From NCBI GenBank assembly GCA_900617975.1, contig UZAE01000743.1, positions 1-18,906 on the forward strand: a stretch of 18,906 nucleotides of DNA, in the 5' to 3' direction. The stretch comes from Rodentolepis nana. Taxonomy: Eukaryota; Platyhelminthes; Cestoda; Cyclophyllidea; Hymenolepididae. Under the pieces are notes generated by a model. It saw only the letters and a list, made by a program, of their open reading frames with translations, did not search any database and was not told the origin of the DNA. This document shows positions 9,434 to 18,137 of this stretch, piece by piece (the first letter of the stretch is position 1; every line of letters begins with the position of its first letter). A program made the translations under genes and the position numbers.

Positions 9434-9749
9434 GTGGTTTGCGCTAGACTTATCTCCACGTGGTACATCCTGGGCAACGTATACTCATACGGGAAAAAAG
9501 TCTATTAACGGGCGTTCTTCTTCTCACTTAAAACTACCATCACCACACTGCATGTCATATTCGACTCCTTTCACAGTACTCAATTAACCTTTTTCTACCT
9601 TTGTATCTGTCTCTTTTACATCTTTGAAATACTCTTCTGTCCCCTCCCCTCTCGACGTTTTCCCATTTGAATATTTCTATCCTCTATGAAGCCCGAAGCA
9701 AACTAAAGGGCTAATGATAAAAATCAAAACGCCTGTCATTTGAAATAAA
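9434..9749 (+). mobile_element. SINE-like family S, copy 8 (full length)
   Basis: This is a 316 bp + strand copy, from GTGGTTTGCGCTAGACTTATC to CATTTGAAATAAA. Flanking repeats TAATTTAAATTAA (9421-9433) and TAATTAAAATTAA (9750-9762) match at 12 of 13 positions. It has the CCACGTGG head, and its central motif reads ATTCGACTCC, the best match among the copies to a Pol III B box. The tail hairpin has one mismatched pair. Confidence 0.92.
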
Positions 9750-9762
9750 TAATTAAAATTAA

Positions 9763-10985
9763 TTCAGTCCTATTCATGATCATACAATAATAGTAATGGT
9801 AAACAAAGCCCGGCCCTCTTGAACAATCCAAGTTGGAATGCTTGTCTTGCAATGAAACTAAACCCCAAAAGAACTGTATTTTGGTTGCGAGGGTAGAGTA
9901 CTAGCAATTACAAGCAGTCCGATTATTTCTTTCAGATGGCTTTAAAATAAGATACACTTAAGAAAAATGAGTTCATGTGTAGTTTAGACAGTTGGTAAAA
10001 TCATAAATATTTCCAATTAACTTAACCTCATTCATGAACCCTACTAACCAAAATATCCAAATGAGTGTAACAACTGAAAAGCAAATTTGAATATCTTTCA
10101 CTTGCATGAATTCTAGCCGTAGCGACCAAATACACGTACCGTATAATTCGACTCAATGGTATGAATTCCACTCGTTGTCAACCAACTTCTGAAACCAAAC
10201 TTATTGATAAATATACTACTAATTCCATATGCTGGAAAGTACTGTATCTTTAATTTCATGCACAGATAGAAAATTGTACTTTATAATAAAATGGCGGTGG
10301 TATTTATTTATGTGTAAATCGAATTATTTAATTAAATATGGTCTATATTTCATTTTTAACAGACAGTGAACTATCGCAAATGAGTTCGATACATTGGACG
10401 TTTAAGCCAATTTTACATCCAGCGCAGACCATTTTAGGTACAAATAAATGGCAAATCCCTTTTTGAAATCAGTTGCTTAAGCTTACATGATGGTCAGCTT
10501 ATTTACATTTTAGGATGTAGGGAGAAAATTCCATCTCAAATGGTTGATCCCATCAAATACTGCTTATTGAGATGTAGTTTCCGGTTTAAAAATGAAAGAA
10601 CAAGAATAAAGCTTGTGATAACGGGCAGTAACGAAATGAATTTTTTAAGAAACGGAATTAATTATGCGTTCTAAGCCAAACCAAAAGCACAGAGTATGTG
10701 CGTTGTATGGTAAATGGAGGCTTTTTTGCGATTGACAAGAAGTACGCCTGTTCATATCGCACTAGCCGAAACGGCATGAAAGGACCGAACTCTCTTCAAT
10801 TCAGTGGTGTCCAAACAATCGACAATTAAATAATGGGTTATCAAAAGTCATTGTCACATTACTATACTATCCTGGGGATAATTCACTTCGACCTTCTCAC
10901 AGTTTTATAAAGCTTAGGATTGACCCGCTCCCTAACAACAACAGAAACAAAGGATTTAACTGTTATCTCTTTTTTTCAGTTGAAT
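9763..10985. other. Unassigned AT-rich intergenic DNA
   Basis: No family, RNA or gene is recognised. A short open stretch around 10,690-10,820 on the + strand (reading roughly EYVRCMVNGGFFAIDKK) has no splice-site support or recognisable domain, so it is not called. Confidence 0.45.
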
Positions 10986-10992
10986 ATATACA

Positions 10993-11660
10993 AATATTTA
11001 TTTATTTCAAATGGCAGGCTTTGTGATATTTATCATTAGCCCTTAATCTTTGACTTCAGCTCCCCTCAAGGGTGGGGGGGGGTACATTTATAGCAGTTAA
11101 TAAATAGCAATTCATCAGCCGTCTTCTTGCTTCCCAGTATCTCTGGCTTTCCGTCGTTGTCTTTAGGGCTGGACACCGAATCAGGTGGGTCTTCTCCATT
11201 TCCTCCTGTAGGTAACATAGAGGGCATGTGGGTTGGGTGTATACTCCTAATCTGTGAAGGTGTTTTGCCAAGCAATCGTGTGCGGTACGTAGTCTAAACT
11301 CAGCAACGGCTTCGATTCTTGGTCAGTCGACTATGTCGGAGAGTGCCACTGTCCACTGTTTCTCCTTTGTTTGAGCTTTAAGTTCGTTGCACCTTGAAGT
11401 CTGGAATTCTCTTCTGATTAAGGTTTTAATTGTGTGGAAAGACATCAGCCGGTCCATGCATTGCAAAATCGTTGTCCCCTTCTTAGCAAGTGTGTCAGCA
11501 AGCTCATTGCCTTTAATGCCACAGTGACCAGGAATCCACTGTAGGACCACTGTTTTGTTTAATACATTAAATAGTCGTGTTACACTCCCAAGAGTAGTGC
11601 ACGAGCAGACATTTTCTCCTATGAAAGAGAATGCAAGCTTTAAAAAAACCCCCTTCAACG
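10993..11660 (-). mobile_element. LINE family L, copy 3 (longest fragment)
   Basis: This minus-strand fragment is the longest LINE copy. In sense order it holds the C-terminal RNase H segment (VVLQW, GHCGIKGNELAD, TLAKKG), the basic linker IRREFQTSRCNE, a Cys/His finger (CPLC...H-x4-C), the stop, a C-rich 3' UTR and the CCATTTGAAATAAATAAATA tail. RNase H after reverse transcriptase is a feature of the I/Ingi/LOA/R1/Tad group of LINEs, so I place it there without choosing a clade. The 5' boundary is uncertain by tens of bases because no TSD is convincing. Confidence 0.88.
11056..11658 (-). pseudogene. LINE RNase H plus Cys/His finger fragment with an internal stop
   Basis: This is one continuous minus-strand reading frame broken by a single TGA at the codon that is Trp in LINE copies 1 and 2 (DIVDW), near 11,320. 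Upstream of it lies the end of an RNase H domain: the VVLQW strand, GHCG (with the His that helps catalysis in RNase HI) and NELAD (with the last acidic residue). Downstream lie RLRTAHDC, AKHLHRLGVYTQP, the finger CPLCYLQEEMEKTHLIRC and the C-terminus, ending in PPPTLEGS. The reverse transcriptase is missing. A host role is unlikely. The family call rests on motifs I can see; the clade is inferred. Confidence 0.85.
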
Positions 11661-13000
11661 GCTGGGTTCACTCAGTCGGAAGTTATTCGATTTGCATCGA
11701 AAATTACAAAAAAATTACAGAGTTGTTTCAATGACGGTTTAAGCCAACCTGAGGGGCAATGAAGATTGACGTCACAGGGAGAGTTATGGATCTGTTTATT
11801 TCCAAAATATTTTAAGAGGAATATGCTATTAAATTAAGACTGTTTAGGCAAAAAAAAGTAGTTCATTTTTCGTTTCACTATTTCTTCAGAATATCACAAT
11901 AATTCTTCTGATCTTTTAAAAAATAGTTTAAGATAAGGAAATAAATTTAGATTACACTCGCTTTTCTTCTAGACGATTGGATGCACAACTGGTAATATGG
12001 GCTTCAACAAGCTCCGTTGCTTTTATATAACAGTGTGGGACATTGACATTGCCCTAGGAATAAGTAATTATTAAATGGCACTGGAAAATGGAAGGTGAAA
12101 AGGACCTGCTATGCAAGATTAAATTTGTTGCCTTAACGAACTACAAAATGAAACAGTGACCAGCAAAGGCAGCTCATATTCACAGCGCACGATTCATTTA
12201 AGAGCAGTAAGAGTTTAGTTACTTACCTTAACTCTACTAACACCACCCAATTTTAAAACTAGGTCATTTTCAAATCCCAGCAACCACTGGTCACTGAAAT
12301 AACTGGAATTTACTCGCTATGTTCAGGATTAAGGAGATGAAAAACGTCTTCAAGTAAAAGCTTCAATTGAACGTTACGTTCTCAATGGAAGGGAAACGTA
12401 AATCACAACTAAGTCTGTATCTAAATCGTTGCCATCATCCACAGCAGATTGTAAATTAAAGATTATTAATTTCCTTGTCCAACTTATGAAATTATTACAA
12501 TCTATTGGCTCAAAAGACTTGGTAAAACGAAGTAATGTTAATGCGATTACGAAGTGTAATTGCGTTAGCAGATCAAAAGTTCGTGTTAACCACTATAATT
12601 TCACGGTATTGGTCCTACATTGTTATCAGTTTTATTCGTAAAATATAAGACATTTCTCTGTGCATTTGGCAATAATTATTGAAAATGGATAAGCAAACTC
12701 ATTTACTTAGACAATTTAATACGAAATTCACGAATTCGCTTTGAAAGGATAACAAACAGTGACTGATTGAGTTATTGGAGCAACGATCAAGATTCGTCAA
12801 ATACTTGAGGAATCATGTCATTTAGATAACTTCTTTGGGAATTAGGTTAATTAGAGCAAGACAGCTTTAATTACCGCTGTCAAAGTTTATTAAAAGCCCA
12901 AAATGACCCACTAAAAAGTATACTGAGGTGTGATACCCTAACTTGGATATTTAATTTTTTTAATATTTCTTTACAACACCGGATAGTGGAACGGAACTTC
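11661..13000. other. Unassigned DNA upstream of the TRPM-like gene
   Basis: No gene or repeat is recognised. A perfect TGACGTCA (CRE-type) site occurs at 11,767-11,774, about 1.5 kb upstream of the start codon, which may be chance. A + strand frame at 12,429-12,641 has no motif. Confidence 0.45.
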
Positions 13001-13022
13001 TAAATAGGTTATCTGTTTTGAT

Positions 13023-13112
13023 CCAATCAGATTAATGGGTGTGGCTGCCTAAATATCCCGTTGGTCAATTGTGAAATCCCGCCAGCTGATTGGTTAACCC
13101 CACATCCAATCA
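13023..13112 (+). promoter_or_regulatory. CCAAT-box cluster, presumed promoter of the TRPM-like gene
   Basis: Three good NF-Y-type CCAAT motifs lie within 90 bp: CCAATCAG (13,023-13,030), CTGATTGG on the opposite strand (13,086-13,093, followed by TTAA) and CCAATCA (13,106-13,112). A weaker GTTGGTCAATT lies at 13,060-13,070. The cluster sits 130-220 bp upstream of the ATG, the usual place for such boxes in TATA-less promoters. No TATA box is seen close by. NF-Y binding is inferred from the consensus. Confidence 0.6.
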
Positions 13113-13177
13113 AACTATCACTGAATTACGCCACAAACACTTGCAGCACTTGGGATAACCGCAGACTAGTTGGTTGT

Positions 13178-13210
13178 ATGATTGTATCTTACTTATGTTG
13201 TTTCTGGTGA
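13178..13210 (+). other. Upstream ORF 1 (10 codons)
   Basis: ATG at 13,178 opens a 10-codon frame ending in TGA at 13,208-13,210, 32 bp before the main ATG. If the transcript starts upstream of it, ribosomes would meet this start first. A possible splice acceptor (GTGACAG, ending 13,212) could remove it from the mRNA. Confidence 0.4.
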
Positions 13211-13224
13211 CAGACGGAATTTAA
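13195..13224 (+). other. Upstream ORF 2 (9 codons, overlaps uORF 1)
   Basis: A second ATG at 13,195, in another frame, runs to a TAA at 13,222-13,224. It overlaps uORF 1 by 16 bp and ends 18 bp before the main start. Its relevance depends on the true transcription start and on whether this stretch is 5' UTR. Confidence 0.4.
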
Positions 13225-13241
13225 ATTCTTGGCATATAATC

Positions 13242-13481
13242 ATGGCAGATATGAGTGGAGGAGGTGGCAGAGGTGGAGCAGGAGGTGGTGGAGGTTTTAT
13301 GCGACAAATGTCAACAATTCGACATCGGCAAAGTCGAGTGGGTTCCACTGTGGGCGAGTCTACAGCTAGCACAGCTCACTCACAGCATACTCTACTTCCA
13401 AGTGCATCAATACGAAGACCCTCTCAAGTTCATCGTTTTCATGGGGAAATCGAATTCACTGGCCTTAATCAAACCGCTAGG
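13242..13481 (+). CDS. Trpm: TRPM-like cation channel, exon 1 (residues 1-80)
   Basis: This is the first coding exon of a TRPM-family channel, a tetrameric membrane cation channel with a very large cytosolic N-terminus. The ATG has a strong context (A at -3, G at +4), and no in-frame ATG lies upstream. Residues 5-18 are Gly-rich (GGGGRGGAGGGGG), 20-65 are Ser/Thr/Arg-rich and probably disordered, and 67-72 (FHGEIEF) match the YGxLEF-type strand that precedes the first TRPM homology region. The exon ends after an Arg codon at AGG|GTAAGC, phase 0. Exon 2 begins in the same phase at the point where TRPM proteins continue with xYIRVSYDT, so the junction is well supported. The gene symbol denotes the family; the paralogue is not resolved. 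Confidence 0.8.
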
Positions 13482-15728
13482 GTAAGCTAATATCAAATTA
13501 AAATTGAATATTTTTATTTTACAACATAAATTTCTTCAAATTTCATAATTTTTCAGTTGTCTTTTATCTAATTATCCTTACTATAATTAACCTGTTAAGA
13601 GACACTGTATTAAAGCAAATAATGCTATTTCTTATTATGGGTTTAATAAATAATAAAGGAGAGGGTGTACGTGGATACAAAGAACGCAGTCGATTTATGA
13701 AAGTGTGGGTCCTCCAGTACAAAATGGATTTGGGTTGTACAGTGTTTACCAAATAAGTATCTGATATTCCACAATATAAAAATTCATGATTATTCCTAGA
13801 GTGTGGCAATCATTTGCTTACTTCAATTATTTTACGATATTCCACTGAAGAAGGATTTGTCCAGCAACTTCATTTTTCCTTTTAGTCAAGTGGTTGAAAA
13901 GTTAAATGCCCTTGATTGGCATTTTTTAGAAATGAGATTAAATAAACTTAAGGCCAGTGCATTGGAAACTTATATCCTATATTATGTATATTAGTATATA
14001 CGATTGCACAATTTTTATCATTCCAAATGAACAACCAAAGGAGGAAGTTGATATAGCCGACATGATATCACTCGCAAAAATAACTCTTCCTTAAAGAAAT
14101 TTGCGAAGGAAACAGATCCTGTGATAAGTTGAAGATAAGTTGAAAAAGCATAACATTGCTTTGCAAACAGTCACTGAAATTGACTATATAAGATATGGCT
14201 GATATGAGATATAGTCAGGTAACTATTCTCTAACTTCCTTAGCAATGCACGATTGCTAAACTGAAATGGATATCGCGATCTAAAAGTTGCGTCATTTTGT
14301 TTTCACTGTTACGCATACGGATGGATATCCTGAGTTTCAGTGATTTCGCAGACCGGGTACATTTTGCACTTTTCACCGCTTTTTGAGAGCATTAATCATG
14401 CGGCAATTTCGAATTTAATTTTGCCTTCTCTCACTCAGTGTGAGAAGATTTCCTCTTTCACCAAAGACCAGTAAATTCTCCTTTATATTTTCAAGGAAAG
14501 GTTGCAACTTTATTCAGGGGCTAATTTCTTAAACACCATCTCTTGAGTGACCGTCCCAAACCAGCTGCCTTTTTTTGCTGGATGGTTTCCAGAAAAACAA
14601 TAGTTTGCCAAATACCAAACGTTTTCAGGCGTAGACAATAATCAGCCTTAGACGTGTTTTAATGGGCTGGGATTTGAGTACCACTTTGGTGTTTAATTTA
14701 GTAGTAGACAAATCTGCATTTACCGCAGTCGCAGTATAAGCAGGAGGGCTTTTATGACCTAAGGAAAAATGAAAACTAGGTGAGTAAAAAACGACAGACG
14801 CGTATTCCTTTGCTGACTTTAGAGAGCAAATTCAAATTAAAAAATATACACAACTTTGAATTTAACTTGACCTTTACGAAATATTCAAACAAAGTGCCCT
14901 TTCAGGACAGTCCCGCTTCTATCTCCAATTCTTTTATTTTCTCATTCCAACCATTTGAAGCTTAATTTGAGAATATAAATAGGAAGCGAAGTTTGTATTG
15001 CAATCCCAGCGGGTTCAGTTCAAATATTAGAGTTTAATACGCGCTGTGGCAGTGGTTCTTCTTGGACAGATGCAACATGTTTATGTATGGGGCAACGCAA
15101 CTTCATTGTCTTTCATTTTTTTGAGAAGGACAGGCGGATATTCGTCAGTCAACTTCTCTCAAGTTTCTTGCTATTTGCACTAATTTTATTATTAATCTCC
15201 CGAAAATGATCAGAAAATTGAAATAAATTAGAGCTACACAATAGAGTCAGTATGTGGATGGGGAAATTAAAAACGACGTGAGTAGTTATTTGTCGAAGGC
15301 GCTTTCTTAATTTTTTTAGTTATTTTATACAATCTATGCCTCAGAATAGCTCGTGATACCCCACTCTAATTTGCCTTTTAACGGTTATGAAAGTAGAGTG
15401 ATTTTATAGGCTTTTAAGCAGATAATATGATGTCGACATAGTTAAGGTGAGATGATCGAAATTGTTATTTTATTAAGCCCAAGAACTGCTAGATCACATT
15501 TGGCATTAGCCCTGAGCATTCACGAAAAAAACAAGTCAAGTTTTCATCAGAACAACCTAACAAACTGCTTATTTCTCATTTCGGCAGATCAAACGAAGTA
15601 TATCAGCTCAGGAGTACTTATTAATAATTACTATACATTGATTTAATTTATTTTGTTCGTAAGTTAATTAACTTTGTGCATTTCACTAACCTTTGAATAA
15701 TATCTCTAATTTTATAATACTTTCGCAG
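13482..15728 (+). other. Intron 1 of the TRPM-like gene (2,247 bp)
   Basis: The donor is GTAAGC at 13,482. The acceptor is TACTTTCGCAG ending at 15,728, with a branch-point-like CACTAAC at 15,684-15,690, about 39 nt upstream. The open frames inside (13,803-13,994, 14,780-14,965, 15,452-15,646) have no homology I recognise, and no coding exon is missing because exons 1 and 2 join smoothly. No S or L element is present. Confidence 0.75.
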
Positions 15729-15900
15729 TTCGCCAAGCTCTCCCCCCACATGTCTGACAGTGCAATTAGGGATCTATTGCAACGTCGATGGGGCTTGAGG
15801 CCACCTACTCTAATTATCACCGTCTTCGGGACAGATTTTGAAAAGAAACGAAAGCTCAAAATGATCTTCAAAAAGGGTCTCTGGAAAGCCGCCGATAGTG
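15729..15900 (+). CDS. Trpm: TRPM-like cation channel, exon 2 (residues 81-137)
   Basis: This exon encodes the first part of the TRPM N-terminal homology region, which adopts the SLOG (LSDAT) nucleotide-binding-like fold in known structures. It reads FAKLSPHMSDSAIRDLL (matching the YVRVSxDTxPexLLxLL pattern), then RRWGLRPPTLIITVFG (matching WxLxxPxLxISVxGG) and KLKMIFKKGLWKAA (matching the KLKxxFxKGLxKAA helix). It enters in phase 0 after ...TCGCAG and leaves after the first base of a Gly codon at AGTG|GTAAGT, phase 1. The usual GG after the ISV strand is GT here, and the following loop seems about two residues shorter than in the vertebrate TRPMs I remember, so this is a divergent member. 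Confidence 0.85.
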
Positions 15901-16083
15901 GTAAGTTTCATCACAACTTACTCATTGGACGCGAGAAAAGCACGCTAGAACCTGTGCTTTGTGGGAAAGGAGATTTCTGTAAAACTATTTTCCCCCTATA
16001 CAACCGAAGGCATCCGTAAACACAAAGCAGTGTCACTACCACTTAGCCTATTTGCACTCTGCACGTGAATTCAGTAAGACAAA

Positions 16084-16108
16084 GGGGGGTGGGGGGTGGG
16101 ACAGGAGG
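16084..16108 (+). repeat. G-rich tract, possible G-quadruplex
   Basis: Two runs of six G and one of three G, separated by single T bases, are followed by ACAGGAGG. This could fold into a G-quadruplex on the sense strand of intron 2. Folding is inferred from composition only. Confidence 0.5.
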
Positions 16109-16173
16109 AAATTAATTGTTTCACCCGGCGAGAGCTTTCCTATTGCCGCCTTTGATGATGAGGATACTTTCTT

Positions 16174-16195
16174 TGTGTGTGTATATATATATATT
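16174..16195 (+). repeat. TG/TA dinucleotide microsatellite
   Basis: A TGTGTGTGTATATATATATAT compound repeat in intron 2, likely to vary in length between individuals. Confidence 0.85.
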
Positions 16196-17165
16196 TAATA
16201 ACACAACAATGGTTGGCTCGTTCGCGCATCTGCAAAACACTTTGCCGTATTTATTAGACGTGATTTTGCCTTATTCTTGCTTCGAGTTTATATTTTGGGA
16301 ACTAACGTGAACGAATAGACCTTATCGTTTCTATATTAATCAGAAATCAGAAGGACATGTTTTATGAAGATCGGAGTAGATTATTTGTAAGACAATTTTG
16401 GATCTTAAAGGTCATTTCCAAGGTGTTATCGAATCTCTGAACCAATGAGCGAATCATGAAGATAACATCATCTTACACAGAACTCACCATAAAATTCAGA
16501 CTGCAAAAAGCTTGCAGTGTTCAGTGCTTGTTCGTGTAAATTTGAGCATAAAATCTTACATACTAAATAATACTTGAGCTTTTAATGATATCTGACCACT
16601 GCCGAGATCAATAAAATGGAGTGGACACTTTCACTTGTGAAGACAAAAAAAGAGACATGACTCCGTTCAATTTTTGAACTGGATTCTGCAAGCTAACCTC
16701 AAAATACTGCACTAAAATAAAGCCACTTTTTCAAGTGTTAATCGTAGTTCACTGTGTGGACGATTTTAGTAAAACAAATTTTAAAAGCCAATAGGGCAAA
16801 AGTTGAATCAATTTTTTGCCAATAAAAATAAGCACAAGCATAAAACAGGGAAAGTGGTCATGTAATGAGGGCACTAAAGTGTACGAATGACACTTAGAGC
16901 ATTTTCGAAAGAAATTTTTTTGTGTTCCTGAAAGAAAACAGAGATGGTTATTTAAAGACCAATTATAAAGGTTATAGACCTCGTGATTTGTAGCTTAAGC
17001 CTAGTGGCATCCAAGTTATCTGTAGGAAGAGCATCGCATTGTCTGTAACAATTATAATCATACGTACACTACAAACCTATTTCGCCCCGTATGACCTTTC
17101 AAAACTTAATTTTCTCAAATATGTTCCATCTGCAATTGATTATACTCTTGCTCACTTTCTCACAG

Positions 17166-17332
17166 GCTGCTGGATAGTCACGGGTGGATTTCAGTTGGGC
17201 ATAATGAAATTAGCAGGAGAGGCAGTGAGGGATTACACGGACGCCTATGGGGGCAATCGTATGATCGCTTTCGGCGTTTCCAGTTGGGGATGCGTCAAGA
17301 AGAACGACATTCTTGAAGCCGCTCTTGAAGAA
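17166..17332 (+). CDS. Trpm: TRPM-like cation channel, exon 3 (residues 138-193, gene continues)
   Basis: This exon completes the split Gly codon and encodes CWIVTGGFQLGIMKLAGEAV, which matches the TRPM signature AWIxTGGxxTGVxxxVGxAL; TGG is the glycine loop of the SLOG fold. It continues RDYTDAYGGNRMIAFGVSSWGCVKKNDIL, matching the IGIAPWGxVxxxxxL segment. The exon leaves in phase 0 at GAAGAA|GTAAGT. Exons 1-3 total 579 bases (193 codons) without a stop. Residues DSG-CW stand where most TRPMs have TTG-AW, apparently one residue shorter. The next TRPM exon is not found before the window edge, so the transmembrane part lies beyond it. Family assignment is confident from the combined motifs; paralogue and ion selectivity cannot be told. 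Confidence 0.88.
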
Positions 17333-17937
17333 GTAAGTAAAGATTTTCAAATTGCCATTTCGTCTTTGGCTGTTTATTATACGGAGTGACCGAGAAAAAA
17401 GGTGATCCTGTTTGAATATAGAAATGAAAATGAATAAAATTTTTAATTGAAAGTAGTAAATACAGATGAATAAAAAATGACATACTGAACGTTCGATGAT
17501 TTACAGAAATAATTTGAATTGTTCATCATGAATTTCGATGCCCAACTTGCCACTTCTCAACATGTCCATTTTATTTCGGATACATCGAGTGCATTTTTTA
17601 CTAAGAATGCCATTGAATAAGATTAAGGTCTTGGAAAAGCTCAATAGAAAGTCAACACTGTTATTCAAACAATAAATGTTGCCTTCTTGTTTAGTAGTCG
17701 ACTTCTTAAAGAAGTGAAGTTTCTAAACCCCTTAATGTTTTTGATATCTTAATCACTCTTGCTGATAGAATTTGAACAAATCACTTAAGCAAAAATGCAA
17801 GTGGATTTAAAGATAATGTGTTTAGAGCATTTACAAGTCTTTAATTACTTATGTCATGATATTTACACATTTTTGGACGAATTTTAACAAAAACATTCAG
17901 TAATAGACTTTAAGCATGCCTCAGTTTATTTTTGTAG

Positions 17938-17969
17938 TGTATTGTAGCAGTACAATGTACTGTAATACA
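17938..17969. repeat. Near-perfect inverted repeat
   Basis: The arms TGTATT and AATACA enclose the palindrome CAGTACA-A-TGTACTG, with a small bulge between. It could form a cruciform or an RNA hairpin within intron 3. No function is evident. Confidence 0.6.
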
Positions 17970-18092
17970 TTCGTTATTGGTCAACTTAAACCCTGAGCGC
18001 ATATTTCTACGTAAGTGGAGAGTTGTGTATTTTTTTCTTAAACTTATTAACTTAAGTGAAACTTGTTACTTAGATTAAGGGAAAAGCGCCAT

Positions 18093-18137
18093 TGTCTTTC
18101 CCCTTCCCTCTCTCCCTCTCCCAGCCCACTCTCTCTA
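18093..18137 (+). repeat. Polypyrimidine tract
   Basis: A CT-rich run (CCCCTTCCCTCTCTCCCTCTCCC and neighbours) in intron 3. It is low-complexity sequence that may bind splicing repressors of the PTB type. That role is inference only. Confidence 0.55.

Larger units (their letters stand above)
15901..17165 (+). other. Intron 2 of the TRPM-like gene (1,265 bp)
   Basis: The donor is a consensus GTAAGT at 15,901 and the acceptor is CTTTCTCACAG ending at 17,165. It contains a G-rich tract (16,084-16,100) and a TG/TA microsatellite (16,174-16,195). No transposable element of families S or L is present. Confidence 0.8.

Noticed and set aside
11066..11275. Second minus-strand ORF over L copy 3
   Set aside because: It is an alternative frame. 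The frame with the CPLC...H...C finger is the real (dead) LINE frame.
10960..11730. A target-site duplication for L copy 3
   Set aside because: I compared the AT-rich left flank (GAATATATACAAA) with sequence after 11,640 and found no convincing match, so none is claimed.
11767..11774. TGACGTCA (CRE site) as an enhancer of the channel gene
   Set aside because: A single 8 bp motif 1.5 kb upstream without other support. It is noted in the region entry only.
13803..13994. 63-codon ORF in intron 1 as an extra exon
   Set aside because: Exons 1 and 2 already join in phase at a continuous point of the TRPM homology, and this frame has no known motif.
15686..15871. Minus-strand ORF opposite TRPM exon 2
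   Set aside because: It is a shadow of the exon. The + strand reading matches TRPM motifs and has splice sites at both ends.
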